From positions 33,656-97,655 of the forward strand of contig NZ_AUJI01000023.1 of NCBI RefSeq assembly GCF_000424145.1: a DNA stretch of 64,000 bases. The letters are read 5' to 3'. The stretch comes from Butyrivibrio sp. AC2005. Its GTDB lineage: Bacteria; Bacillota; Clostridia; Lachnospirales; Lachnospiraceae. Position numbers and translations under genes: made by a program. Under the pieces are notes generated by a model. The model saw only the letters and a list, made by a program, of their open reading frames with translations. It was not told the origin of the DNA and made no database searches. Positions 1-9,463 of the stretch are shown one piece after another; within the stretch, counting starts at the first letter, position 1, and each line of letters starts with the position of its first letter.

Positions 1-218
1 TCTATTGACTCACTCGGTTTATCTGCATCAGCATGGTCTTGCAGGTAATTGGTATATGTTCCTGTCCTCTCCATACCTTCAACATCTACCGTAAGGTCTG
101 TTCCTTCATATTTATTATGGAAGTCATCCACATCTCTCAGCGACAGAAGCACGCAGATTCCTGCGATAACTGCTAAAACGCCGATTATTATTAAAATTGT
201 CCTGGAAGTCTTTTTCAT
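1..218 (-). CDS. Membrane-anchored protein, cut by the window edge
   Basis: The start codon is the CAT complement at 216-218, preceded by a GGTGG ribosome site. The reading frame stays open to the window edge, so only the first 72 or so residues are visible. They show MKKTSRT, then one hydrophobic segment (about residues 8-26, ILIIIGVLAVIAGICVLL), then a polar extracytoplasmic stretch with YEGTDLTVDVEGM. No lipobox is present, so this is an uncleaved anchor or a signal peptide. The gene lies 17 bp downstream of the GH10 xylanase on the same strand and is probably co-transcribed. I do not recognise the family. A carbohydrate-related envelope protein is only an inference from position. Confidence 0.7.
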   Translation of the reverse strand, partial: MKKTSRTILIIIGVLAVIAGICVLLSLRDVDDFHNKYEGTDLTVDVEGMERTGTYTNYLQDHADADKPSESI

Positions 219-235
219 GTTATCCACCAAATCTC

Positions 236-1777
236 TTATTCTGCTTTTGTTTCTGCAAATACCCAGAAACTCGGTTTAGGCTCATATTTACTATCAAACA
301 GAAGCGGGCATTGAGCCTGTCCTGATTTATTTCCGCCGCCCACATTTGATCTGAACTGAAGCCATGAATACTTATCAATTGTTCCCCAGAATGTCATTCC
401 GGTCACCTTGGCTTCTCCTGAATTCTGCGCTGCCTGAAGTGTATAATATAGAAGATTGTATTGCTTTCTGTTCTTCTCATATTCTGCTTCCACAGATTCC
501 GGATCTGAACTGTCATACTGATCACTTGCGGATAAATCCCATTCTGTAATCTGTATATTTCCTACAACATCGCCATATGCTTTAATCGCACTCTCAAACT
601 CTGTTGTCGATGGTCCGCTTACACTGTAATGCCCTTGCATTCCCATCGCTGTAATTCTTGTTCCTTCTCCGGGTGCTCCCTCTTCTGCTTTAACAGCTTC
701 GAGCAGTTTTATGATTCCGCCTCGCTTTTTAACATCACACTCGTTATAGTCGTTGTAGTAAAGCTCAAGGCTCTCAGGCGCATATTTATTTGCGTATTTA
801 AACGCATTAATAATGAAGCTTTCATTCTGATATACATGCCACCAACTGGAATTTCCTCCGTGAGTGTCCTCTGAAAGATCTTCATCAGGCCTTTCTGTGT
901 CTGTCCTGTAGGTTCCTGTCGAATCTGAAACAGCTTCATTCACAACATCCCAGCCATAAAACAGATCTTTGTACTTACTGTCTTCACCAACGAAATGTTC
1001 AAGAACTGATTTAATGTACCATTCCTGACGCTTATCCATCTCATCGGCAGATACGTACGGTTTTTCCTTATCATAGTCTTCATGGAAGAACCATTCAGGC
1101 GTCTGTGAATGCCACAGGAGAACATGTCCTCTTACCTGTAATGACTGATCCGGATGTGTTTCATTCCATTTAAGGATTTTATCCAGGATTTTTTCCGGAT
1201 TTTTAAAACTAAGTACCGGGACCGTTATCGTTTCACCATTCAACTCTGTTTCTTCCGTTCCCGGACACTTTCCATTGCTATATCCGAAAAGTGAATCCGG
1301 TTTTAATTCATTTCCCAATGTCACGCAGTTGAAATGCCTGGTAACTATGTCCCAAACTCCGAGATCCCAGGGTTCCTGACCGGTTATCGCACAGCCAAAT
1401 CTGCATCCCATTGTTTCTTTTACGCTATCCTTTAATGCGGGCACGTCCTCTTCCTCACTCTCGGCAGCACTTTCATCAGTGCCGGCAATCTCCGTATCCT
1501 CTGCTTTTTCTTTATCATCTGTTTCCGCAAAGCCTTCTATATTATCTGCATCTTCTGCCATGTCTTCTTCCATATTTGAGGCATTTTCAGCAAATTCTTC
1601 CAAATTCTCATCTTTTTTATCTGAATTATCAGATGTTGCGGAAATTTCATCTGCGCTTTTTGTATCAGTAGTGCCTCCAGTTGAAGGCTGGCCGCATCCT
1701 GCGCTGATAATTGCTGCTGTTGCAAGCAATACCGCTGCTCCAATCCTCCGGCGCTTTATAAGATCATATTTCTTCAT
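236..1777 (-). CDS. GH10 endo-1,4-beta-xylanase, surface lipoprotein
   Basis: Endo-xylanase that cuts the xylan backbone outside the cell. The chosen ATG at 1777 has AAAGGAAT just upstream; an in-frame ATG 24 bp earlier has no good site. The product is 513 residues. Residues 1-28 are a lipoprotein signal ending in ISAGC with the lipid-carrying cysteine at 28. About 90 acidic, low-complexity residues follow (D, E, S, A), likely a surface spacer. The GH10 barrel then runs to the C-terminus: GNELKPDS, WHSQTPEWF, the acid/base glutamate near 281 in DVVNEAVSD, and the nucleophile glutamate near 412 in ITEWDLS. No carbohydrate-binding module is visible. It is transcribed divergently from the AraC regulator at 2274. 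Confidence 0.96.
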   Translation of the reverse strand: MKKYDLIKRRRIGAAVLLATAAIISAGCGQPSTGGTTDTKSADEISATSDNSDKKDENLEEFAENASNMEEDMAEDADNIEGFAETDDKEKAEDTEIAGTDESAAESEEEDVPALKDSVKETMGCRFGCAITGQEPWDLGVWDIVTRHFNCVTLGNELKPDSLFGYSNGKCPGTEETELNGETITVPVLSFKNPEKILDKILKWNETHPDQSLQVRGHVLLWHSQTPEWFFHEDYDKEKPYVSADEMDKRQEWYIKSVLEHFVGEDSKYKDLFYGWDVVNEAVSDSTGTYRTDTERPDEDLSEDTHGGNSSWWHVYQNESFIINAFKYANKYAPESLELYYNDYNECDVKKRGGIIKLLEAVKAEEGAPGEGTRITAMGMQGHYSVSGPSTTEFESAIKAYGDVVGNIQITEWDLSASDQYDSSDPESVEAEYEKNRKQYNLLYYTLQAAQNSGEAKVTGMTFWGTIDKYSWLQFRSNVGGGNKSGQAQCPLLFDSKYEPKPSFWVFAETKAE

Positions 1778-2200
1778 GAAATATTCCTTTCTACTTCTCA
1801 AAATTTGCTAAAAGTCTTAAAAGCTTTGCTGTTACTACAGCATAGACGTTTATTAGGTATTGTGCTTATCATATTTTGCTTTTCCATACGCGCTTATTGC
1901 TATATAGTTTCCAAAATCTCCCTCCACTTTTTGTGAATATTTTACAATATCATTATTTTTGTTTCATCTCTTGTTTATAATTATTTTATATGTAGAACAT
2001 ATTTCGTTCATAATAGCAAAATATGAGTGTAGTATGTTACTGAATCTTTCTTCCTTTTTGTTGCTATTTACTTCTCAATTATTGCTTTTATTAGCACAAA
2101 TTTTAGCACTATTTCTTGTAAGCATTTCACAAACTTGCTAAAATAGGGCATTTTCTATTTACTACATCCCGCAATATATGCTAAAGTACGAAAATATAAG

Positions 2201-2234
2201 ATTGCGTTTCGCAATTATTGCATAATCAATGCAA
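2201..2234. promoter_or_regulatory. Paired dyads in the xylanase/AraC divergent promoter region
   Basis: The 496 bp between the xylanase (1777) and the AraC gene (2274) contain no gene and are rich in TTGC/GCAA. The clearest signals are two adjacent perfect inverted repeats: ATTGCG-TTT-CGCAAT at 2201-2215 and TTGCAT-AATCA-ATGCAA at 2218-2234. A TTGCGA-ATG-TCGCAA dyad lies at 6355-6369 in the other divergent region of this locus. They are likely binding sites for the locus regulator, or for a global one; the binding protein is inferred. Confidence 0.5.
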
Positions 2235-2273
2235 ATATTTGTTTATCAGATTTTGAGATTTTAAGAGGACGCT

Positions 2274-3254
2274 ATGAAAAACAAAAAAGAGAACCTTAAT
2301 CTGAATTTTTATCAGCAAAATACCGACTTCCGTAACAGAGTAATGGTAGCCGAGAAGGAGAACAGCATTTTCCCCAAGGACGCTTCTGTCCGCATCTGGT
2401 ACAATGTGCAGACCAGCGATTATCTGCCGCATTGGCACGATGCAATGGAAGTAATCATTCCTATAGAAAACTATTATGATGTAGATATCGACAACGAACC
2501 TCATCATATCCTTCCAGGAGAGATCCTTATGATTTCTCCCAGAAAAATGCACCATTTACACGCGCCGGAAAGCGGAGCTCGCTTTATATGCCTGTTTAAT
2601 GTAGATTTCTTTTCACAGGTTAAGGATTATACCGGTATGCTCTTTGTGAAAAACAGTTGTATACATATCACACCTGAGACATACGCTCCTGTTTATAGTG
2701 AAATTTACGATCTCTTTACTCAGATTTGGAACGAATATTTCCAAAATACAGAATTTTACGAATTCTCAATATATGCAAATCTTCTTCAGGCATTCACTCT
2801 GCTTACCAGATGCCAGCTTAATCAGATACATCTGTTTACAGAAAGCAGCCCGAATAAGCGCAGGGACTATTTCACAAGACTTAATGGAGTTCTCGAATAC
2901 ATAGATGAACACTACACCGAGGATCTTACACTTGATGAAGTCGCTGATTTCAGTGGATTCTCCAAGTTCCATTTTACAAGGCTTTTCAAGGAATATATGA
3001 ATTGCACTTTTTATGACTATTTGATAGGAAGAAGAATTAAAGCATCCGAAATCCTGCTCTCACAGAACGATCTATCAATAACAGACGTTGCGCTTCAGGC
3101 AGGATTTTCAAGCATTTCAACCTTTAACAGGACATTTAAAACAAAGAAAGGCTGTACTCCGGGAGAATACAGAGCACTGTTCAGGCACAACAAGAATACT
3201 ACCGATGATGGGCCTATTTCAGAAGAGGATGCAGTTGCAACCAGAATTATATAG
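2274..3254 (+). CDS. AraC-family transcriptional regulator
   Basis: Protein of 326 residues, started at an ATG preceded by AAGAGGA. The N-terminal half is cupin-like, with the sugar-sensing signature HWHDAMEVIIP near residues 60-70 and PGEILMISPRKMHHLH after it. The last 100 or so residues are the two-helix-turn-helix AraC domain, seen in LTLDEVADFSGFSKFHFTRLF and ITDVALQAGFSS with the closing TPGEYR. AraC proteins of this layout usually activate carbohydrate genes when a sugar binds the cupin. Its position between the GH10 gene and the GH43 genes makes xylan-derived sugars the probable inducer, which is inference. It ends at a bidirectional terminator shared with the convergent GH43 gene. 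Confidence 0.95.
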   Translation: MKNKKENLNLNFYQQNTDFRNRVMVAEKENSIFPKDASVRIWYNVQTSDYLPHWHDAMEVIIPIENYYDVDIDNEPHHILPGEILMISPRKMHHLHAPESGARFICLFNVDFFSQVKDYTGMLFVKNSCIHITPETYAPVYSEIYDLFTQIWNEYFQNTEFYEFSIYANLLQAFTLLTRCQLNQIHLFTESSPNKRRDYFTRLNGVLEYIDEHYTEDLTLDEVADFSGFSKFHFTRLFKEYMNCTFYDYLIGRRIKASEILLSQNDLSITDVALQAGFSSISTFNRTFKTKKGCTPGEYRALFRHNKNTTDDGPISEEDAVATRII

Positions 3255-3261
3255 TTTATAA

Positions 3262-3297
3262 AAATAAAGCCTTCCCAAAATGGGAAGGTTTTATTTT
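3262..3297. terminator. Bidirectional intrinsic terminator
   Basis: Perfect stem CCTTCCC (3270-3276) and GGGAAGG (3282-3288) with a five-base AAAAT loop. A-rich and T-rich flanks lie on either side, so it can end both the AraC gene and the convergent GH43 gene. Confidence 0.85.
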
Positions 3298-4869
3298 TTA
3301 ATACACTTCATATTTAAAATCAGAAAACGACACTTTTCCACCGGAATTCTTCATACTAAGAATAAATAGCGCAAACCTACATCCCACAAAATGTGCAAGT
3401 GTAAATTGAAGACTTTTTGAGAATGGAACAGGTTTAAACTCATTTTCTGAGAGTTTCTTCCAAAATACTGTCGCATTTCCCACAGGAGCATAGGTATTTG
3501 CATCTACCCTAAATACATAAGACTCCTCATCTCCCAACGATTGCGTGTATTTCACAACTTCATCTCCATTTTCTTTCGATATAAGGAGCAGTTGCTTTCC
3601 ATCATCAGTTTTTTCTATTGCGAGATAGCAATACTCTTCACACAGAATTCCAAGGCCTGCCCTGTCTCCGACTTTGAGCCCCGATGCATTTACAATAACA
3701 CTTGCTCTGCTTCTTGGCAGCGTCATTCTCTGCGTTAATGTATTTATCGCCTGATCAAATTTGTCACAAATTCTATCTGTAGAAAGAACAAGTTCTCTTT
3801 TTCTGGTATCCACTTTTACAAGAGATATCTCCGGCTGATGGTTCCATTGCCAAAAGCTTCTCATTCCAAAGCTGTCAAAAGCAGCATCCGTAGTTACTCT
3901 TCCATCTTCAGTATTGGAGATTTTGCCGGTCTTGCTAAAGTCATCACTTCCGGTAAGTGATAAATACTTATGATCAGGATTTGTGTTACAAATTTCAATC
4001 TCTGACGGAAGTTTTCCGTTCTCTTCTATGTAAGGGTTTGCACCTTTAAAACGTAAAGGAAGCAAGAACGGGGTTCTTCCAACACCGCCTCTATCCTGGA
4101 AAAGCATCGTGAACCAGTGTCCTTCCGGAGTATCTACTATTCCTCCCTGAGCAACACCCTGTCCGAAATACCCCATATCATCACAGAAAAGCTCTCCGCC
4201 ACGGAATTCTCCTTCAAGCGAAGTTGCCATAAAATAATTCTGAGTTCTCATCCATCTGTCCGGAAGCGAATGAATAAGAAAAAGATAATATCTGTCATTA
4301 ATCTTATAAAAATGGCATCCTTCGTAACCAAGTCTGGGGTTATTCTCATCTCTTAGAAGAACCCTTTGAAGGCCGCCTTTTTTAGGTCCTTTAAGCTCGC
4401 TGTCCAATTCCACAAGCTTAATCTCTCTGTTGCCAAATGCTATAAAAACCCTGTCACCATCAAACAAAATGCTTCCATCGTGATAAAAGCCGTCTATGTA
4501 TTGTTTTTTCCATGGTCCGTTTATTGAGTCAGCTTTGTATAAATATGTTTTCTGCGTATCATTAGCACAGAAGCTTAAATAAAAGCATCCGTTATGATAT
4601 CTGAGACATGGTGCCCACATGCCTTTTCCATAAATATTTTCCCCATTGCTAAGGCATTGTCCCTCAGTGCTATCAAGTTTGTCATAAACGTATGCTGCAT
4701 GCTCCCAGTGTAGCAAATCATAAGATCTTAATATTTCGCACCCCGGAAAAAAATGCATTGTTGTTGAAGCCAGATAGTATACATCTCCCACTCGGATCAC
4801 ATCAGGATCCGGATAATCCGTTGGTATTATCGGATTAATTGTCCCCAAAGAAACTTTTTCACTAATCAT
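3298..4869 (-). CDS. GH43 beta-xylosidase / arabinofuranosidase
   Basis: Cytoplasmic (no signal peptide) glycosidase of 523 residues that probably releases xylose or arabinose from xylo-oligosaccharides. The five-bladed GH43 propeller occupies roughly residues 10-310: the base aspartate in DYPDPDVIR (near 21), DGSILFDGDR for the middle aspartate, and YEGCHFYKINDRYYL for the acid glutamate. The C-terminal 200 residues look like the beta-sandwich found in GH43 beta-xylosidases (HQPEISLV, then FVGCRFALF near the end). I start it at the ATG at 4869, which shares ATGA with the stop of the upstream GH43 gene and has GGAG nine bases upstream. An earlier in-frame ATG at 4884 would overlap more. The pair looks translationally coupled. 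Confidence 0.94.
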   Translation of the reverse strand: MISEKVSLGTINPIIPTDYPDPDVIRVGDVYYLASTTMHFFPGCEILRSYDLLHWEHAAYVYDKLDSTEGQCLSNGENIYGKGMWAPCLRYHNGCFYLSFCANDTQKTYLYKADSINGPWKKQYIDGFYHDGSILFDGDRVFIAFGNREIKLVELDSELKGPKKGGLQRVLLRDENNPRLGYEGCHFYKINDRYYLFLIHSLPDRWMRTQNYFMATSLEGEFRGGELFCDDMGYFGQGVAQGGIVDTPEGHWFTMLFQDRGGVGRTPFLLPLRFKGANPYIEENGKLPSEIEICNTNPDHKYLSLTGSDDFSKTGKISNTEDGRVTTDAAFDSFGMRSFWQWNHQPEISLVKVDTRKRELVLSTDRICDKFDQAINTLTQRMTLPRSRASVIVNASGLKVGDRAGLGILCEEYCYLAIEKTDDGKQLLLISKENGDEVVKYTQSLGDEESYVFRVDANTYAPVGNATVFWKKLSENEFKPVPFSKSLQFTLAHFVGCRFALFILSMKNSGGKVSFSDFKYEVY

Positions 4870-6338
4870 TTTATAAATCTCCACGTAATCAAATCGTAAT
4901 CTTTCCCCACGAAAGTGAAGAAAATATCATGCACTCCGCCCGGTCTTTTTTCCAAAGCCACAAACGTGTCTTCAATCTCATTGTCTGTATCCTCAATCGG
5001 AATATATGCCAAAACATCTCCTTCAGGTGAATCCAGACTTACTCTTACTGCACCTGTACCTCTGCTCTTATATTTAAGGCTTATTTCAAACGGATCGCTG
5101 TTTCCAAAGTCAGCGCCTGTAACGCTAATCCAGCTTCCATCACTTATTCCGGTGACAACCATATCTCCGGATCCGCACTTTATAGCCTCTTCACCATACT
5201 GAACTGTATCGATTCCTGAAGAATTTGACATTGTTACTGCCGATACTTCATCGTATGGATTTAAATAAGAAACCTGCTTTACTCCTGTTTTTGTTCCCTT
5301 TGAAACGGCAGGCGCATTGTCTTTTATTTCCAAAACATCTATATTAGTGCTTCTGTATCCACCAAGATATCCTTTTTCCTTTTCAAGAATTCTGGAATGG
5401 TAGGTAATATACCACTGATCCTTAAATTCAAACATGCAATGATGATTATTACCGCCAAGCCCAAAGAAAACTTCAGGATTCTTAAGAACCGGTGAGAAAT
5501 GCTCAAACGGTCCCATGGGAGAATCAGAAACAAGTGTTATTATCTCACCCTGCTCAAATCCTCGCTCTTTTTCTGCTTCAGGAGTCATACTAAAATTAGA
5601 GCAATAAGAATAATAATATTTATCTCCTATTTTATTAATACCTGAATCTTCAAACAGATACGCTACATTCTCAATTGGTAAAGGATCGCCATCAAGGCTA
5701 ATCATGTCTTCTCCAAGCTTTACCACCCTTGCTGTCCCCGGGTTTGATGCCTTTTCAGGACTGGGTACACCACCACCAACATACAGATAAGCATTTCCGT
5801 CATCATCCATAAGAACAGCAGGATCAAAAAGCCATGTAACCTCAGCACAATTAGGTGTTTCTCTTGAAATAAGCGGTCCATTAATCGGATCTGTAAAGGG
5901 TCCTACAGGACTGTCCGCCGTTAGCACCGCAATTCCATTTCCATTATTTGCAAAATACAGGAAAAATTTGTCTTTTCCATCTATATTCTTATAAGCTGCT
6001 GCAGGAGCCCATGAATTAGCTCCCCATTTCGCAGCACCTGTTACCGATGCAGCATAGATAGTTCCATGATCCGTCCAGTTAACAAGGTCCTCAGAAGAAA
6101 CCACATTAATTGTATTTATATTGCTATAGGTATTTTCCTTTGCATCACCTTTCTCATCAAATACCGGATCATCGCCGGTCATATAAAGGTACACCCTTCC
6201 CTCATATACCAGCGCATACGGATCCGCACCATATCTCTGTATCATAACAGGATTATGCTCGGAATACTTTTTATATGCAGGACTGATCTTCAGCCCTTCA
6301 AACATCTCTTCCATTGTCTGTGTTTCAAAAACTTGCAT
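4866..6338 (-). CDS. GH43 arabinoxylan arabinofuranohydrolase-like enzyme with CBM6-type tail
   Basis: 490 residues with no signal peptide; the start is backed by GGGAGGT. The catalytic propeller (about 15-340) opens with NPVMIQRYGADPYALVYEGRVYLY, has NSWAPAAAY for the middle aspartate region, and AEVTWLFDPAVLMDDDGNAYLY. This pattern resembles the arabinoxylan-debranching XynD-type GH43 group. The C-terminal 130 or so residues (ISVTGADFGNSDPFEISLKYKS through DIFFTFVG) are a CBM6-type beta-sandwich. It is first in a two-gene unit with the next GH43 enzyme and overlaps it by four bases. Its promoter region, shared with the divergent esterase-GH43 gene, contains the TTGCGA dyad. Substrate is inferred from family resemblance. 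Confidence 0.92.
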   Translation of the reverse strand: MQVFETQTMEEMFEGLKISPAYKKYSEHNPVMIQRYGADPYALVYEGRVYLYMTGDDPVFDEKGDAKENTYSNINTINVVSSEDLVNWTDHGTIYAASVTGAAKWGANSWAPAAAYKNIDGKDKFFLYFANNGNGIAVLTADSPVGPFTDPINGPLISRETPNCAEVTWLFDPAVLMDDDGNAYLYVGGGVPSPEKASNPGTARVVKLGEDMISLDGDPLPIENVAYLFEDSGINKIGDKYYYSYCSNFSMTPEAEKERGFEQGEIITLVSDSPMGPFEHFSPVLKNPEVFFGLGGNNHHCMFEFKDQWYITYHSRILEKEKGYLGGYRSTNIDVLEIKDNAPAVSKGTKTGVKQVSYLNPYDEVSAVTMSNSSGIDTVQYGEEAIKCGSGDMVVTGISDGSWISVTGADFGNSDPFEISLKYKSRGTGAVRVSLDSPEGDVLAYIPIEDTDNEIEDTFVALEKRPGGVHDIFFTFVGKDYDLITWRFIK

Positions 6339-6354
6339 TGCTACCTCCCGAATA

Positions 6355-6369
6355 TTGCGAATGTCGCAA
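6355..6369. promoter_or_regulatory. TTGCGA dyad between GH43 and esterase-GH43 genes
   Basis: Perfect inverted repeat TTGCGA-ATG-TCGCAA about 17 bp upstream of the GH43 start at 6338. The rest of the 6339-6596 interval is again rich in TTGC/GCAA and has AATCTT at 6473 mirrored by AAGATT near 6493. It resembles the dyads at 2201-2234, suggesting one regulator for both divergent units. Confidence 0.5.
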
Positions 6370-6596
6370 AACCCTATGTTTATCCCAATTTAATGTAATT
6401 TTATTGTTCCTGTAAGATTCTTTCCACAAAGTAATTGCTCATTTTTTTGCACAAATTGCGTAGTGCATAGCAATCTTTTGAAACGAAATAGCAAGATTCG
6501 CATAGACCATACAAAATGCAAATCATTAAAATTGATATGGGAATTACAAATTATTGGTATATTGAAGAAACTTTTTTGTATGGAGGAACAATAAAC

Positions 6597-9365
6597 ATGT
6601 TAAGACAGACTAGAGTTGAAAACGGCGAAGTAAAAGGTCTTCCCGGCTCCGACCCCAGAATTACAGTATATAAAGGTATTCCTTTTGCTGCACCACCGGT
6701 CGGAAAAAACAGATGGCGATCACCTCAGCCCTGTGAGGATTGGGACGGTGTACTGAACGCCTTTGAATATGGTCCTATTTCCATGCAGGACACACCGGGT
6801 CTTGGTACTGATATTTACTGCAAGGAATGGCATGTGGATCCCGATATCGCAATGAGCGAGGATTGTCTCTATCTTAATATATGGACGCCTGCCAAAAAGG
6901 CAAATGAAAAGCTTCCTGTGCTTGTATGGTACTTCGGAGGAGGTTTTCAGTGGGGATACACGGCAGAAATGGAATTTGACGGAGAAAAACTCGCAAGAAG
7001 AGGCATAATTGTCGTAAGCGTAAATTATCGCTTAAACCATCTCGGTTTCCTTGCTCATCCGGAAATAACAAAAGAAGCTCCTGAAGCTCCCGGTAATTTC
7101 GGCCTTCTCGACCAAAAAGCAGGACTTGAATGGGTATACAGAAATATTTCTGCTTTTGGTGGAAATCCCGATCAGATTACCATCGCAGGACAATCCGCAG
7201 GAGGCGGTAGCACTATGCACCAACTTGCCTGTGAGGACAATTATGACAAAATCAAAGGCGCTGTTGTTATCAGTGGTATGATTCACAATCCTAAAGTAAC
7301 AGACGATATCTTTAGACCGCTTGACTTATCCGCCGCTGAGAAAAAGGGTGAAGAATTTTTTGATTTCATTGGAGCCAAAAGCCTTGATGAAGCAAGAAAA
7401 ATTGATGCAGAAACTCTTAAAGCAAAATATGCCGAGTACGCTGCTTCACACCCCCGCATGTTCCCTATAGTTGATGGCGTTTTCAGCAAGGAGGATCCTG
7501 CTGTTAAATTCCTCGAAGGAAGAAATGCACCGGTACCTGTTATTTCAGGAAACACTACAGATGAATTCCAGATTGATGGAGACAGTAGTGTTGAAATATC
7601 CGTAAAAACCGTATTTCTTGACGCTGAAAAGAACGGAAGAAATCAGAACCACTACTATTACAGGTTCGATCCGGATATTCCGGGTGATGATACTCCCGGC
7701 ACCTTCCACTCCGTAGATCTTTGGTTTTTCTTCGAATCTCTCGGAAAATGCTGGAGGCCTATGGAAGGTCGTCATTTTAAACTTGCAAGACAGATGTGCG
7801 ACATGTTCGCCAACTTCATAAAAACAGGAAATCCCAATGGAAAAGGATGGGACGGCTCAGAACTTCCTATTTGGGAGCCCTATACAGATAAAAATCGCGC
7901 AGAAATGGTATTTGACGGCAGAGGTGCTGTTCCTCAAAAAGAAGGCGGTATAAGACTTGGAATTACCGGTAAAAAGCAGGCACTTAACCCCTATCTTCCT
8001 TCCTGGGAGTATATTCCGGACGGGGAACCTTACGTATTTGGAGACAGAGTTTACGTTTATGGCTCACACGATATTTATAACGGCGAGACCTTCTGTCTTG
8101 GGGATTATGTATGCTGGTCAGCACCTGTTAACAGTCTGGGGGACTGGCATTATGAAGGAGTTATTTATCCTAAAACAGCCGACCCACTTAACAAGGATGG
8201 CCATATGTGCCTATATGCACCTGACGTTACAGTAGGTCCTGATGGCAGATATTACCTCTATTATGTACTGGATAAAATATCAGTCGTTTCTGTTGCTGTT
8301 TGCGATACACCTGCAGGAAAATATGAATTCCTTGGATATGTTCACTATCCGGATGGAACAAGGCTTGGAGAAAAAGAAGGCGATGAGCCTCAGTTTGATC
8401 CAGGCGTCCTTACTGAAGGAGATAAAACCTATCTTTTCACCGGATTCTGCGGACAAGGGGACGTTTCAAGACATGGCGCTATGTTGACAGTACTTGGTTC
8501 CGACATGCTAACTGTTGAGAAAGCACCTGTAATTGTTGCTCCAGGCAGTTGTTACAGCAAGGGTACTGAATATGAAGGACATGCTTTCTTTGAAGCTCCC
8601 TCTATACGTAAAAAAGATGGTAAATACTTCTTTATTTACTCCTCTGAGGTCATGCATGAGCTCTGCTATGCTATTTCCGACAGCCCTGAGGGACCTTTCA
8701 GCTATGGCGGTGTTATAGTAAGTAACTGCGATCTGCATATTGATTCATATAAAAAGCCGGAAATGGCAATGGCAAAAGGTGCCAACAATCACGGAAGCAT
8801 GGTTCAGATTGGCGAGTCATGGTATATCTTTTACCACAGGCATACCAACAATACCTGGTACAGCAGACAAGGATGTGCAGAGAAGCTCACATTCAACCCT
8901 GATGGCAGCATAATACAGGCTGAAATAACATCCTGTGGCCTTAATAACGGCCCTTTATCAGATATTGGTGAATATCCTTCATATATTGCCTGTAACCTCT
9001 TTACGGACGAGCACGCAATATATGTTGGTTCAGCAGGTCCGAGAGTTGTTCAGGATGGTGGTGATGGCGATCCAAAGATAGGATATATCAGAGAGTTTTG
9101 TAATGATTCCACAGCAGGGTTCAAGTACTTTGACATGAAAAATGTAACTGGCGTTATGATAAAGACCCGCGGTTATTTCAATGGAAAAGTACAGGTAAAA
9201 ACCAAGTGGGATGGCGAAGTTCTTGGTGAAATCAATATAGAAAACCAGAATATCTGGACAGAAGGCTCTTGCAGTTTCGCACCAATTACAGGTGTTAACG
9301 CGCTTTACCTTACCTTTGTAGGAAACGGAAGCTGCTCCCTTAAGAGTTTTGAATTATTGCATTAA
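6597..9365 (+). CDS. Bifunctional carboxylesterase (type B) - GH43 fusion with CBM6-like tail
   Basis: 922 residues from the ATG at 6597, which has GGAGGA upstream; an upstream in-frame ATG at 6516 lacks a site. Residues about 5-445 are a type-B carboxylesterase with GQSAGG (serine near 200), a glutamate near 323 in TTDEF and a histidine near 371 in TFHSVDLW, a complete Ser-Glu-His triad. Residues about 460-770 form a GH43 propeller (GEPYVFGDRVYVYGSHD, YAPDVTVGPDG, HAFFEAPSI for the acid). Residues about 785-922 resemble a CBM6 sandwich. No signal peptide is visible, so it should act in the cytoplasm on imported decorated xylo-oligosaccharides, removing an acyl group and an arabinose or xylose. 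This coupling is inferred from the domain pairing. Confidence 0.93.
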   Translation: MLRQTRVENGEVKGLPGSDPRITVYKGIPFAAPPVGKNRWRSPQPCEDWDGVLNAFEYGPISMQDTPGLGTDIYCKEWHVDPDIAMSEDCLYLNIWTPAKKANEKLPVLVWYFGGGFQWGYTAEMEFDGEKLARRGIIVVSVNYRLNHLGFLAHPEITKEAPEAPGNFGLLDQKAGLEWVYRNISAFGGNPDQITIAGQSAGGGSTMHQLACEDNYDKIKGAVVISGMIHNPKVTDDIFRPLDLSAAEKKGEEFFDFIGAKSLDEARKIDAETLKAKYAEYAASHPRMFPIVDGVFSKEDPAVKFLEGRNAPVPVISGNTTDEFQIDGDSSVEISVKTVFLDAEKNGRNQNHYYYRFDPDIPGDDTPGTFHSVDLWFFFESLGKCWRPMEGRHFKLARQMCDMFANFIKTGNPNGKGWDGSELPIWEPYTDKNRAEMVFDGRGAVPQKEGGIRLGITGKKQALNPYLPSWEYIPDGEPYVFGDRVYVYGSHDIYNGETFCLGDYVCWSAPVNSLGDWHYEGVIYPKTADPLNKDGHMCLYAPDVTVGPDGRYYLYYVLDKISVVSVAVCDTPAGKYEFLGYVHYPDGTRLGEKEGDEPQFDPGVLTEGDKTYLFTGFCGQGDVSRHGAMLTVLGSDMLTVEKAPVIVAPGSCYSKGTEYEGHAFFEAPSIRKKDGKYFFIYSSEVMHELCYAISDSPEGPFSYGGVIVSNCDLHIDSYKKPEMAMAKGANNHGSMVQIGESWYIFYHRHTNNTWYSRQGCAEKLTFNPDGSIIQAEITSCGLNNGPLSDIGEYPSYIACNLFTDEHAIYVGSAGPRVVQDGGDGDPKIGYIREFCNDSTAGFKYFDMKNVTGVMIKTRGYFNGKVQVKTKWDGEVLGEINIENQNIWTEGSCSFAPITGVNALYLTFVGNGSCSLKSFELLH

Positions 9366-9373
9366 TATCTGAC

Positions 9374-9415
9374 AAAAAAGCCGTGGCATTGGGGAACGCC
9401 ACGGCTTTTCTTTTT
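9374..9415. terminator. Intrinsic terminator after the esterase-GH43 gene
   Basis: Stem GCCGTGGC (9380-9387) with GCCACGGC (9398-9405), ten-base loop, A tract before and T tract after. It can serve both the esterase-GH43 gene and the convergent permease gene. Confidence 0.9.
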
Positions 9416-9463
9416 ACTAACGCTTATTAAAAAAGAGTAAGTATAGATATTTTTTAGCTTATA

